Of a stretch of 64,000 bases of DNA, positions 10,115 to 20,729 are shown one piece after another. A program made the translations under genes and the position numbers. The stretch is from the NCBI RefSeq assembly GCF_018294505.1, contig NC_057808.1, forward strand, positions 359,380,588 to 359,444,587, in the 5' to 3' direction. Position 1 is the first letter of the stretch. Each line of letters begins with the position of its first letter. The notes beneath the pieces are model-generated. The model saw only the letters and a program-made list of their open reading frames with translations. It was not told the DNA's origin and ran no database searches. This DNA comes from Triticum aestivum. Taxonomy: Eukaryota; Streptophyta; Magnoliopsida; Poales; Poaceae.

Positions 10115-12439
10115 AGCGCTGCTAAGGAAGCTATACGCCAAGCAGGCCTTATGATGGAGCAAATGAAGGTGGTGCACGAAGCTAGCAAGGCTGCCTACGA
10201 TGCCAGCTCTGCTCTTCAAACCAATGTCCAGGTGAGTTGATTTCCGACTGATCTTTCAGCTTGATCTTTGCTCTGTTAGAATATGGTACTTGAAAACTGC
10301 TGCTTTATTATTCGTAAGATGTCCGTGGATGAGCGTTTTGAAACCTTTAATGTGCATCTATCATGAGTCTGCACCTTGCATTCGTTCACCCACTGGGTGC
10401 TTTAACTTTTGATGTATAGTTCTGTCACTTGAGTCCGTTCACCCACTGGAGGCATTTTACTTGACTTTGGGAATCATGCTGAAACTTCGACTTTATTTCA
10501 GTCGCCTTGATCGATTCAGAGGTCGTCGAGTTAACTATACTGATAATCTTCGAGTGTTGATATTGTACGAAATCTTCGGCGCGATTGGTTACTTTGCGAT
10601 TCCCGGATCTCACGAGATTCGAAATTTCGGGGAAGCGCGTGGGACAGAGCGCGCCGCAGTAAACGGAGTGGATAGACAGGGGTGCCTTGATTCTTGCGCC
10701 ACCTTTTTCGCCACGTATCGGGCGTGCGACTATTACGGGATTTGACAGGATTGCTTGGGCCCACGAGTCAGCCACTCGGCTGGGTCGCGTCGAATGTGGT
10801 CTTGAACCAGTGGGGGCACGCAGAGTGCACCCACTGGGTGTAGTCCCCGAGACCGCCGTCAAATGTTTGATTCGGCGTGGGTCTTCGTCAAATGTCTCTT
10901 TACAGTTCTTCCACTCAGTCCAGAAAGGTTGTGTCGAGTGGGACCCGGACCAGTGGGGCACGCCAAGTGCACCCACTGGGTGTAGTCCCCGAGACCGCGG
11001 TCGACTACGGGCAATCGGCGGTGGTCTGAGAATAAGTGTTGCCATTTTTTTCAACTGGACAAACCATGTCGAGTGGAAAGTCGAACCAGTGGGGGCACGC
11101 CAAGTACACCCACCACGTGTAGTCCCCGAGACTACTGTTGAATGTTTGATTCGACAGTAGTCTTAGAACTCTTTTTTCCGTAATAACTTGAACTTGTATC
11201 TCATCGCTCAGAAGAAATCAATCTTCGTTTCTGACATGGCTTATTTGTTGACTGCAGAAATCTTGTGAGCTCGGGGCCCAGTTTGCTGAATTGGAGAGGA
11301 AGCAGATCCAGCTCAATCTCGACATGGAGTTTGCCAAGGAGTACTTGTAGAAGGCTAAGGATGAAGCAGCTGCCATGGGAGGTAATAACTGATTGACTGT
11401 TCACCTTGTCATATTTTTCTTTTCATCTTTTGAACCGAGTGACTCCACTCGAACAGATGTGCGTAGTGAAAACAGACAACTCCAAGCTCGTCTGAAGAAT
11501 GTTATTTCTTTAGACAAAATGAAGCAGGCTCTGGAGCAGAAGGACCTCGACCTTGCAGCAGCGCAGAAGACGGCGCGAGAGAAAACTAAACTTGCTGACA
11601 AGAAGCTGGCTTCGCTCGGCAAGTTAGAAGAAGCAAACACCAAGCTGAAGACTGCCATTGATGAAGCCAACAAAGAAGTCGTGCAGCTGAAGAAGGACAA
11701 GGTGGCCTTGACTGACAAAGTTGGAGATCTCACTCGGAGGAGAGACGAACTGGAGACCTATCTGGGAGGACTCGCCAAGAAGATGTTCCTTATGCTTGAA
11801 GGTACTTTCCCTTGCCCGACTGATTTGCAACTGTCGACTCATCATACAACTGTCGACTCACCATTTTCTGTGCGTGCAGAATTCTGCCAAAACTTGAAGG
11901 AAGAGACTGGGCGGATTGAGACGAATCTGGATCCCATTAACTCTCCTGTCAAGGATGAAGCTGTGATGAACGTGCTGTGACTAGAATCTGGCCTCGCCAG
12001 CGTTATGGACTATCTTGCACGACTGAAGATGGCGGTGTCGTGGATTGACACGGGGCTCTAGCCAGGTGTGACATTCCAGAATGACCTCGAGTCCCTGATA
12101 ACTCTACTTAACAAAATCCCCGGTCGAGTGCAGGCGTGGAAGAACTCATCTGCTCGGTGCGGCGCTGATGTGGCTCTGTCTTTGGTCAGCGTTCATTGCA
12201 AGGAAGTTAAAGAAGAGAAGCTGGCAGCTCTCAAGGTCACCAATACCAGGAAGCTTCAATACCAATCCTTCATGGAGACCTTCCTCAGTGCTGCTACTCG
12301 TATTGCTGATGGAATCGATCTGGATGAGTTCGTCGAGCCAGCTAGCCCCCTCCTGCGGAGTGAACAAACTTTATGCCTTGATTTTATTTGCCTCGGAATG
12401 CCGAGTGATTTTGTAACCATTACACTCTTTCGGGCCTGA
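10115..12439 (+). pseudogene. Antisense additional ORF, C-terminal coiled-coil exons
   Basis: Exon-like blocks: 10115-10231 (AIRQAGLMMEQMKVVHEASK), 11258-11381 (ELERKQIQLNLDMEFAKEY), 11457-11800 (long Lys/Glu/Ala-rich coiled coil: LDKMKQALEQKDLDLAAAQK), 11880-11977 and 12068-12380. Boundaries fit GT-AG rules: CCAG|GTGAGT at 10231, ACTGCAG|AAATC at 11257, GGGAG|GTAATA, CGAACAG|ATGTG, TGAAG|GTACTT, CGTGCAG|AATTC. Exon 2 has an in-frame TAG at 11348-11350, another stop is at 11978, and TAG follows near 12058, so it is dead. It is the C-terminal half of the protein family seen at 7828-9096. The N-terminal half was displaced by the insertion ending at 10114. Confidence 0.65.
10807..11140 (+). repeat. 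Three copies of an about 140-bp repeat in intron 1 of the antisense ORF
   Basis: CCAGTGGGG...CACCCACTGGGTGTAGTCCCC units begin at 10807, 10950 and 11086, each followed by CGAGAC and a TGTTTGATTCG-type tail in at least two copies. The CCAGTGG/CCACTGG halves are mutually complementary. Confidence 0.75.
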
Positions 12440-12539
12440 TACCCGAGCACTTCTGTTCGCGGTTCTGAACCTTGCTGGATTTATCCGAACTTGGTTTTTC
12501 TTTGAATATGATTACTTTGTATTTACCACTTTCAAATCT

Positions 12540-13280
12540 CTTGACTCCGAGTGAAGCTTGACTCTTCACTCAGAATAGACGTTGTACTTGTGACGCAGCT
12601 TGGAGCGTGTGGCCAAGTTTCTGAGTGAGAGGGTTGCTCTTCACTCAGAATTTGTTTTGTAACTTTGGCGAGTACGGGATCACAGCTAAGTCTCCGAGGG
12701 GGAGGATTGCTCCTCACTCGGAGTATGTTTTAACTTAGGCGAGTACGGGGTCACAGCTAAGTCCCCGAGTGAGAGGGTTGCTCTTCACTCGGAGTGGTTT
12801 TGTAACTTAGGCGAGTACGGGATCGCAGCTAAGCCCCTGAGTGAGAGGGTTGCTCTTCACTTGGAGTATTTTGTAACTTAGCTGAGCACGGGATCGCAGC
12901 TAAGCCCCGAGTGGGAGGATTGCTCTTCACTCGGAGTATTTTGTAACTTAGGCGAGTACGGGGTCGCAGCTAAGCCCCCGAGTGAGAGGATTGCTCTTCA
13001 CTCGGGGCATTTTTGAAACTTAGGCGAATCGGATTCGCAGCTAAGCCCCCGAGTGAGAGGATTGCTCTTCACTCGGGGTATTTTTGAAACTTAGGCGAAT
13101 CGGATTCACAGCTAAGCCCCCGGGTGAGAGGATTGCTCTTCACTCGGGATATTTTTGAAACTTAGGCGAATCGGATTCGCAGCTAAGCCCCCGAGTGAGA
13201 GGATTGCTCTTCACTCGGAGAGTTTTTGAAACTTAGGCGAATCGGATTCGGCTAAGCCACCCACTGGGGGATTTGAACAC
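12540..13280. repeat. 71-bp minisatellite, about ten copies
   Basis: The anchor CTC(T/C)TCACT recurs at 12564, 12637, 12710, 12781, 12853, 12923, 12994, 13065, 13136 and 13207, with spacings 70-73. Each unit has GAGTGAGAGGATTGCTCTTC, then a TTAGGCGA(G/A)T segment and CAGCTAAGCCC. The left copies have GAGTACGGGATC and the right copies GAATCGGATTC, so the array holds two subtypes. It lies between integrase and the antisense ORF. Confidence 0.9.
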
Positions 13281-13446
13281 ATGTGTTTATGGGATAACAA
13301 TCATTAAGATACTACAAAAATCTTGTCTTTGATAAGCAAACTAAAGGATTCTTATTACAACTCGTCGATCCGAGTGTTTAGGTATAGAAACGGCGGAGCA
13401 GCTCCGCATTCCACGAGCGTGGCTCGTCTTCTTTCTTGGCTACGAT

Positions 13447-13716
13447 TTAGAGGTGATACGCCCCGTTGTGGAGCACCTTGGTGATGATGAAGGGACCTTC
13501 CCAGGCTGGAGCGAGCTTGTGAGGTCGTTTCTGATGCACTCGGAGCACAAGGTATCCTTCTTGGAATGCTTGACCTTTGACATTACAGGCATGGAATCGA
13601 CGCAAGTCTTGTTGATAGATGGTCGACCGGATCAGAGCCGTCTCACGTTCTTCCTCCAAGAGATCAACTGCATCTTGGCGTACCTGTTCTGCTTCAGCTT
13701 CTGAGAAAAGTTCCAC
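13447..13716 (-). pseudogene. Integrase C-terminal domain (Tat-lineage pol)
   Basis: An 89-residue frame with AFQEGYLVLRVHQKRPHKLA followed by WEGPFIITKVLHNGAYHL, the basic GPF-type C-terminal domain that contacts DNA. It follows the core frame directly, after a stop at 13717-13719. Confidence 0.75.
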
Positions 13717-14622
13717 TCAGGGAGCGTTCTGCAGCAAGTCACTCAGAAGCACAGCTTCAGCACCATACACCATGAAGAAAGGAGTTCGGTCAGTCGATCG
13801 GTTGGGAGTTGTTCTCAGTCCCCATAGGACGGATGGTAATTCTGTCACCCAGGCTCCAGCAGCATGCTTGAGATCGCGCATCAGTCGGGGCTTCAGCCCT
13901 TGTAAGATCAAGCCATTCGCCCTTTCTGCCTGCCCATTCGACTGCGGGTGCGCAATAGATGCGTAATCAACCTGAGTGCCTTGTGAAGCACAAAATGCTC
14001 TGAACTTATCAGAATCAAAGTTGGAGCCGTTATCTGTGATAATGCTGTGAGGGACTCCATATCTGAATATCAGCTCCCTGATGAAACTAATGGCAGTGCT
14101 TGAATCAAGGTTCTTGATAGGCTTGGCCTCAATCCATTTGGTGAATTTGTCGACTGCCACAAGCAAATGAGTGAAACCACTTCTGCCAGTCTTGAAACGT
14201 CCAACCATATCTAACCCCCAGACTGCAAACGGCTAGACGAGTAGAATAGTCTTCAAGGGAGATGCAGGCTTGTGAGACATGTTTGAGTAGAACTGGCAGC
14301 CTTCGCACTTGTCGACTATATCCTTTGCCATCTCATTTGCTCGCGGCCAATAGAATCCCGCTCGGTATGCTTTGGCTACGATGGTCCGAGAGGACGCATG
14401 GTGACCACAGGTCCTCGAGTGGATCTCATTTAGAATCATTCGACCTTCTTCTGGGGAGATGCAATGCTGAGCAACTCCTGTGACACTTTCCCTGTAAAGC
14501 TGTCCACTTATCACGGTGAAGGCTGGATCGACGGACGATCTGGCGGGCCTCATCTTCATCTTCTGGGAGTTCCTGCCTGAGCAGGTATGCGATATATGGC
14601 ACCGTCCAGTCGGGGTGATCAC
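13717..14622 (-). pseudogene. Integrase zinc finger and catalytic core (Tat-lineage pol)
   Basis: Two frames. 14233-14622 carries the HHCC finger (HSRTCGHHASSRTIVAKAYR and CEGCQFY). 13717-14208 carries the core with all three acidic residues in context: VAVDKFTKW, IITDNGSNF and SNGQAERAN, then WGLRTTPNRST. A TAG near 14230 separates the two. The function was cDNA strand transfer. Confidence 0.85.
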
Positions 14623-14628
14623 TAGAAC

Positions 14629-15399
14629 TTACATGATCAAGTCGACTACAGCTGAGACTTCAATCTCAGTTGGATTGGTTGAACTTATCGGTTGTGGGGG
14701 CTCTTCCATGAAGGGATCTTCTTGAACTGTCGGGGTGTGGAGATGCTCCAAGAACACATTACTGGGGATAGGCTTCTGAGTGGAACCTATCTTCGCCAGG
14801 TCATCTGCTGCTTGATTGTTGATTTGGGGTATGTGGTGGAGCTCTAACCCCTCAAACTTGTTCTCCAGCTTTCTTACTGCATTGCAATAACCAGTCATTG
14901 CTGGACTCCTGATATCCCATTCCTTAATCACTTGATTAACCACCAAGTCCGAGTCGCCGTAGACCATCAGGCGACGGACGCCGAGTGATATGGCCATACG
15001 CAACCCATACAAAAGTGCCTCATACTCAGCTTCATTGTTTGAAGAATCAAAGTGATTTTGGAGGACATAGCTGAGCTTGTCACCTCTGGGGAATAACAGG
15101 ACTACTCCAGCACCAGAGCCATTTAGCATCTTGGACCCATCGAAGAACATAGTCAAATGTTCCGAGTGAACCTGAGTCGGTTGCTCCTGCTCAATCCACT
15201 CGGCAAGGAAATCTGCTATTGCCTGAGACATGATTGCTTTCTTCACCTCAAACTTGATATCCAAAGTAAGGAGTTCAATCGCCCATTTGGCCAATCGACC
15301 AGTTGCGCCCCGATTGTTCAGAATTTTAGATAATGGAGCATTGTTGACGAGTGAAACTGAGTGGTCTACAAAGTAATGTGCAACTTTCTTCGTGGTCAA
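14629..15399 (-). pseudogene. pol RNase H tail plus second (archaeal-type) RNase H domain
   Basis: A 256-residue frame begins with the end of the ordinary pol RNase H/connection (LAKWAIELLTLDIKFEVKKA, SQAIADFLAEW). It continues into a complete second RNase H: MFFDGSKMLNGSGAGVVL (Asp), SSNNEAEYEALLYGL (Glu), MVYGDSDLVVNQVI (Asp) and NNQAADDLAKIG (last acidic residue). All four metal-binding positions look intact. An extra archaeal-type RNase H is a known feature of plant Tat elements and supports the lineage call. The C-terminal part (PTVQEDPFMEEPPQP) is a linker to integrase. Confidence 0.8.
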
Positions 15400-15420
15400 G
15401 TAAATCCCATAGATAAGCTT

Positions 15421-15687
15421 CTAATAATGCAGGTATCTTTGCTTCGATGGAGTTAAAACTTCAGAAATATAGTACACTGGGCGTTGAACTTTGTAGGCTT
15501 TGCCTTCTTCTTCCTTCTCGACCGTGAGCACTGTGCTGACAACCTGTCCAGTGGCCACAATATATAGTAGCAGAGGCTCTTTGCTGACTGGAGCGGCAAG
15601 CACCGGCTGGGTGGAAAGCAGGGCTTTGAGCTCTTCAAACATTGCTTCAGCTTCAGGATTCCACTCGAACTTATCAGACTTCTTCAT
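15421..15687 (-). pseudogene. pol RNase H N-terminal part (Tat-lineage)
   Basis: An 88-residue frame, KFEWNPEAEAMFEELKALLS then PLLLYIVATGQVVSTVL and VQRPVYYISEVLTPSKQRY. This is the RT connection and start of the first RNase H. The usual catalytic Asp in the first strand is not obvious (YIVATGQVVS), consistent with the degenerate first RNase H reported for elements with a second one. A stop or frameshift separates it from 14629-15399. Confidence 0.7.
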
Positions 15688-15737
15688 CAGCCGGTAAAGA
15701 GGTAATGCCTTTTCACGTAAACGTGAGATGAATCAAC

Positions 15738-16388
15738 TCAGTGCAGCCAAACAACCAGTAAGCTTCTGAACATCATGCACGCGCGGATGATTGTGAGAAC
15801 CTTTTCTGGGTTTGCGTCGATCCCTCGTTCGGAAACGAGGAAACCGAGTAACTTTCCACCTGGGACTCCGAATGTGCACTTTGACGGATTGAGCTTGATA
15901 TCATATCTTCTTAAGTTGGCAAAGGTTTCAGCGAGGTCAGTCAGTAGGTCGGAACCTTTGCGTGACTTGACCACGATGTCATCCATGTAAGCTTCCATGT
16001 TCCGACTGATTTGAGTGAGCAGGCACTTCTGAATCATACGCATGAACGTGGCACCAGCATTCTTGAGACCAAAGGGCATGGTAACATAGCAAAAACACCC
16101 GAATGGGGTGATTAAAGCTGTCTTTATTTCGGCAGGTCCATATAGTCGGATCTGATGGTACCCGGAATATGCATCCAAAAAGGATAATCGCTCACATCCC
16201 GTAGTCGAGTCGACTATCTGGTCGATGCGGGGCAGAGGGAAGTGATCTTTCCGGCAGGCCCGATTGATATGTTTGAAATTGATACACATACGAAGTGACT
16301 TATCTTTCTTGGGGACCATGACAACATTGGCGAGCCACTCGGAGTGGTATATCTCGCGGATGAACTCAGCTGCCAGAAGCCGAGCCAC
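15738..16388 (-). pseudogene. Reverse transcriptase core (Tat-lineage pol), interrupted by solo LTR
   Basis: The frame contains SEWLANVVMVPKKDKSLRM, LSFLDAYSGYHQIRL (first catalytic Asp), MPFGLKNAGATFMRMI and YMDDIVVKS (catalytic Asp pair). The upstream RT start is on the far side of the solo LTR at 17920-18107. Removing the LTR and one copy of its 5-bp duplication joins GEEVA to RLLAAEFIREIYHSEW without losing the frame. That shows the gene was intact at this point when the LTR element inserted. A shift after 15774 ends the frame in the thumb region. Confidence 0.85.
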
Positions 16389-17919
16389 TGATACGTCTCC
16401 AACGTATCTATAATTTATGAAGTATTCATGCTGTTATTTTATCATTCTTGGGTGTTTTACAATCATTTTATAGCAATTTTATATCATTTTTGGGACTAAC
16501 CTATTGACCCAGTGCCTAGTGCCAGTTGTCGTTTTTGCTTGTTTTTTACATCGCAGGAAATCAATACCAAACTGAGTCCAAACACAACGAAACTCCACAG
16601 AGATTTTTTTCTGGACCAGAAGGAACCCAATGGGCCTGAGCTTCACCTGGGGGGTGCCCAGACGGGGGCACAACCCACCAGGGCGTGCCAGGGCCCCCTG
16701 GCGCACCCAGGTGGGTTGTGCCCACCTCGGTGGCCTCCCGCACCCCTTCTTTGCACTATAAATTCCCAAATATTCTGAAACCCATCGGGAAAACCTAGAT
16801 CAGAAGTTTCGCCGCCGCAAGGCTCTATAGCCACCGAAAACCAATCTAGACCCGTTCCGGCACCCTGCCGGAGGGGGGAATCATCTCCGGTGGCCATCTT
16901 CATCATCGCGGCGGCCACCACGATGAGGAGGGAGTAGTCCACCCTCGGGGCTGAGGGTTTGTACCAGTAGCTATGTGTTTAATCTCTCTCTCTCTCGTGA
17001 TCTATATCACGGGCTTTGTTAATATAGTCGGATCATATGATGTTTCTCCCCTCTATACTCTTGTTATGATGAATTGAATCTTTACCCTTCAAAGTTTTGT
17101 CTTGTCGGATTGAATATTCAGAGATGAGAACACATGATATATGTCTTGCAATATGAATACTTGAGGTGACAAATGGGGTATCATATTGATTCACTTGATA
17201 TGTGTTATGGCATTCAACTCGCGGATTCCCGTGGTGATATTGGGGTAATCTATGCATAGGGGTTGATGCACGTATTTCTCCGACAGAAACTTTGGGGTCT
17301 CTTTATAGTTCTTTGTGTGGACTGAGTATTATGAATATGAATTTGCTTTGGTGTTATTCTAGTACGAACTCTAGGATAGATTGATCGGAAAGAATAGCTT
17401 TGAGGTGGTCTTATACCCTACAAACAATTTCTATCTTTTGTTCTCCGCTAATAGGAACTCAGGAGTGATTCTTTGCTGCACTTTCAGGGATAATCATATG
17501 ATCCAACTATGTTAGCACTGTTGAGAAATTCCACTAGCGAAAGTACGGACCCTAGGCCTTATTTTTAAGCATTGCAATACCGTTTTTGTGCCCGTTTACT
17601 AATTGCTACCTTGTTGTTTTTATTTATTCAGATTATAAAAATATATTTCTACCATCTATAATATACTTTTATCACTATCTCTTCGCTGAACTAGTGCACC
17701 TATACAATTTGCCATTGTATTGGGTGTGTTGGGGACACAAGAGATTTCTTGTATTTGGTTGCAGGGTCATTTGAGAGAGACCATGTTCATCCTACACCTC
17801 CCATGGATTGATAAACCTTAGGTCATCCACTTGAGGGAAAATGGCTACTGTCCTACAAAACTCTGCGCTTGGAGGCCCAACACAAGTATACAAGAATAAA
17901 GTTGCTTAGATAGACATCA
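16389..17919 (+). mobile_element. Solo LTR (1531 bp) with perfect 5-bp target duplication
   Basis: It starts TGATACGTCTCCAACGTATC and ends TTAGATAGACATCA. GCCAC flanks both sides (16384-16388 and 17920-17924). There is no internal region, so the parent element was removed by LTR-LTR recombination. A TATA box (CACTATAAATTCCC) is at about 16757. It interrupts the RT gene of the Tat-lineage element. The family looks like one of the abundant Athila-type Triticeae gypsy LTRs; I cannot assign the name. Confidence 0.9.
16669..16720. promoter_or_regulatory. GC-rich hairpin upstream of the LTR TATA box
   Basis: CACAACCCACC at 16669 is mirrored by GGTGGGTTGTG ending at 16720. The intervening halves (AGGGCGTGCCAGGG / CCCTGGCGCACCC) also pair with three mismatches, giving a stem of about 25 bp with almost no loop. 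It lies 37 bases upstream of TATAAAT at 16757-16763. Confidence 0.65.
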
Positions 17920-18107
17920 GCCACCTCCTCGCCAATTGCCTTCCTCTTCTCCACGGCGGACCGACGGAGATGCTCTTTAACAGGTTTTGCTTTTGGGTCG
18001 ACTCGCAAACGGTGCTCAGCCAGTCCCCTGGGTACACCCGGCATGTTAGATGGTTTCCATGCGATGATGTCCCAGTTCTCACGGAGGAACTGGATGAGGC
18101 TTTCTTC
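17920..18107 (-). pseudogene. RT N-terminal segment (Tat-lineage pol) beyond the solo LTR
   Basis: The minus strand encodes WKPSDMPGVPRGLAEHRLRV then KPVKEHLRRSAVEKRKAIGE, the typical entry to gypsy RT, ending at the solo LTR. An in-frame stop near 18105 separates it from protease. Confidence 0.75.
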
Positions 18108-18893
18108 CTATTTGTTGTCGAGTGTTGTTGAAATATGAGTCGGAGCAGCATTGGGATCGGTCGGGTGAATGTGAACTGGCTTTCTTTCACCGGACGACTG
18201 AAATGCAGACTCTGAAGCACGCTTCTTAGCACGTAACAAATCACTCAAATTTGCATTCTTCTGGTATTCTTGCATCTCTACTGCTGCCATATGTTCATCG
18301 GCGATCTTTGAGCCCTTCTGGAGGCACTCTTCTTCTCTCTGCCGGTTCCCAGTGATTGTGATCACACCTTTGGGGCCATGCATCTTCAACTTGAGGTACA
18401 CGTAACATGGTCGAGCCATGAAACGAGTGTATGCAGGCCTGCCCAAAATAGCATGATAGGCACTGTGAAAATCCACGACCTCAAATGTCAACTTTTCCTT
18501 GCGGTAATTCTTGGACACGCCGAAAACCACATCAAGAGTGATCTGACCGAGTGAATCGGCTTTCTTCCCAGGGATGACACCGTGGAATCGCATGTTTCTT
18601 TCACTGAGCTTGGACATCGGAATGCCCATCCCTCGGAGGGTCTCAGCATACAAGATGTTCAAACCACTACCACCGTGCATCAAAACCTTGGTCAGTCGAG
18701 TGCCCCCAATGACTGGGTCGACCACCAACGCTTGCCGCCCGGGGGTAGAAACGTGCGCTGGGTGGTCGGACTGGTCGAATGTAATGGGAGTCTTTGACCA
18801 CTTCAAATACGTTGTCGTTGCCGGAGTACCCATGTTTACTTCCCTGTTGATAACTTTTAGTCGACTTTTGCTCTCGATGTCAGCAAAAATCAC
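18108..18893 (-). pseudogene. Aspartic protease (Tat-lineage pol) with catalytic Asp replaced by His
   Basis: A 261-residue frame. The active-site turn reads VLMHGGSGLNILYAETL: the position of the catalytic Asp before GGSG is His, so the enzyme would be inactive. YHAILGRPAYTRFMA is the conserved C-terminal motif. The rest is the PR-RT linker (MQEYQKNANLSDLLRAKKRA). Protease normally matures Gag-Pol inside the particle. The frame ends at 18108 and begins 36 bases downstream of the gag frame end. Confidence 0.8.
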
Positions 18894-18929
18894 TAAAGTG
18901 GCATTGGCATTGGGGTAACCATCATCCTC

Positions 18930-20129
18930 CTATTTGTCCTCGTCCTTATCAGATTCCTTTTCCTTTTCACTGGGCTGACCCTCTCGGAAGCTCTGAATCA
19001 GGAGTTGACATTGTCGAGTGGTATGCTTGGGGTAAATCAGGTTTCCCTCTTCATCTTTCTTGGTGTGTATGTGACACGGTAAATCAAGCACATCATTTCC
19101 CGCTTGATCTTTCACTTTCTTGGGGATCCAAGGCCCCTTAGGCTTTCCTTTGAATTTCCCTTGGTTCAAAACTGCGGCCTCACCAGGACATGCGGGTTCG
19201 GCTTTGCGCTTCTGCTTCCGACTGGAATTTCCTCCTCCGGCATCCTGGGCGACTGGTTTGTTCTTGCCACTGCAGAGTCGGTCTTCTTCCTCGCCGTTAG
19301 TGTACCGAGTGGCTATTTCCATCATCCGAGCCAAAGACATGTACCCTGTCCGACCAAATTTCAGGTTAAGCTCTCTATACCGAACGCCCTCCTTGAAGGC
19401 GCAAGCTGTTGATGCTCTAACACATTCTCCACGGTATGATGAAGAGTGGTCCATCTCTGGATGTAATCTCTCAAAGTTTCATTCAGTTTCTGGACACAAT
19501 GTTGTAATTCAGTCAGCCCTGCAGGTTGAAGTGCCTTCAAATGTCCTGACAAAGACTCGGGCCAATTCTTCCCAACTGAAGATGCTACTAGGAGCCAACT
19601 GATTCAACCAAGCTCTGGCTGAACCCTCCAACATCAGGCGGAGGTGCTTCATGGCCACATCATCGTTGCCGCCACCAATCTGCACAGCCACTCGGTAATC
19701 CTCTAGCCAAGTGTCTGGCTTCGACTCACCGGTGAACTTGCTTACTCCCGTCGCCAACCCGAAGTTGGGTGGAATCTCAGCGGCTCTGATGGCTCTGCTG
19801 AAACATTCAGGCCCAGACACGTGAACTCTGCTTCCACTAGGGTGATTCCTATCTTGTCCTTTCCTGTGTGCTTGGCCTCTGTTGACCAAACCTTGCACGA
19901 GAAGTGATCTTGCATCAAACCCAGGCTCTCTTGGGTCGACTGGGGCCCTTCGCTCATCACCATACGGGCGCCCGTCATCGTACTGCCGGGGTGCATATGA
20001 TCCGCTCCTCGGAGGGGGCGTATGCACTCGACGGTGGTCATCACGACCGAGTCGATGATCATATTGCTCGTGGTTCCAACCCAGGAACTGCTCCTGGTGG
20101 TGCCCACGAGCCTCACGCCGCAGGGGCAA
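18930..20129 (-). pseudogene. Gag (capsid region, linker) of the Tat-lineage element
   Basis: Overlapping frames 19509-20129, 19361-19552 and 18930-19454 make up gag. The capsid core shows FTGESKPDTWLEDYRVAVQI, MLEGSARAWLNQL, WEELARVFVRTFEG, then LNETLRDYIQRW and a lysine-rich tail (KPKGPWIPKKVKDQAGND; ending KEKESDKDEDK). CHIHTKKDEEGNLIYPKHTT probably corresponds to the nucleocapsid-like end; a clean CCHC is not visible. Two frameshifts (about 19550 and 19450) break it. Confidence 0.8.
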
Positions 20130-20369
20130 TCTTGGGCTGTGAGCCGACTAGAATGTGTCTGCTACCACGGACCTGCTATGGATCCTGTTGCGCGATTGAG
20201 AAACAACTGTGTTTTGCTCACCGGCTTCCCGGAGCAGCGCTTGGATCTACATCAAACCTCTTCCAGCCTCTGATTGGGACGGCTGAATCGACTCTGCTAT
20301 ACAGGCTACAGCTGTAAGATTCTGGATCGGAGTGCGGTATACCTGGGGCTCAGACGGAAACAACTATCG

Positions 20370-20729
20370 TTATCGTCGACTGGATTCGGGGATCAGCCTA
20401 CGGGCACGCTCGTCGAGTGAATGTTGAAGGTTCCCCAGACGCTCGCGCTCGGCCAAGGTAGCCAGGCGCGTGGCCTCCAGGGCCTGAGCCTCGGAAGTCT
20501 CCCCCGCAATGAGGGTCTGGAGCGCCTCCACATTGCGGCGATGCAGCTCTCCCATTTGCTCCGAAGTGAGGGCTTGGGGTTCATACTCATCGTCAGCATA
20601 CGACGGACCATCGCCGCCGCCGCCACAGCTGCAACGGTACCCAGGCGGGCGGCGACGGGAATCGACCATGAGGACCTCCACCGCGGGGTCGCTGCTTCCG
20701 CACTCGGAAAGAGTGACCGCGGAGCCAGT
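20370..20729 (-). pseudogene. Gag N-terminal region, truncated by LTR insertion
   Basis: The frame reads TGSAVTLSECGSSDPAVEVL, MVDSRRRPPGY, DDEYEPQALTSEQMGEL and a helical LQTLIAGETSEAQALEATRL segment. It stays open to 20729, where the LTR fragment begins, so the true start codon is lost. 20130-20369 connects it to the capsid region through frameshifted low-complexity sequence. Confidence 0.6.

Larger units (their letters stand above)
10115..20729 (-). mobile_element. Tat-lineage gypsy retrotransposon with antisense ORF, minus strand
   Basis: The order from right to left is gag (20729-18930), protease (18893-18108), RT (18107-15738, interrupted by a solo LTR), RNase H, a second archaeal-type RNase H (15399-14629), integrase (14622-13447), a minisatellite, and an antisense additional ORF with introns (10115-12439, plus). 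The second RNase H and the antisense ORF are Tat-lineage hallmarks. Both LTRs are missing: the left side is cut by the element ending at 10114, the right by an LTR fragment at 20730. Confidence 0.8.

Noticed and set aside
10425..11160. 209- and 157-codon frames between exons of the antisense ORF
   Set aside because: They lie in the repeat-bearing intron; products resemble no family and change with the 140-bp units.
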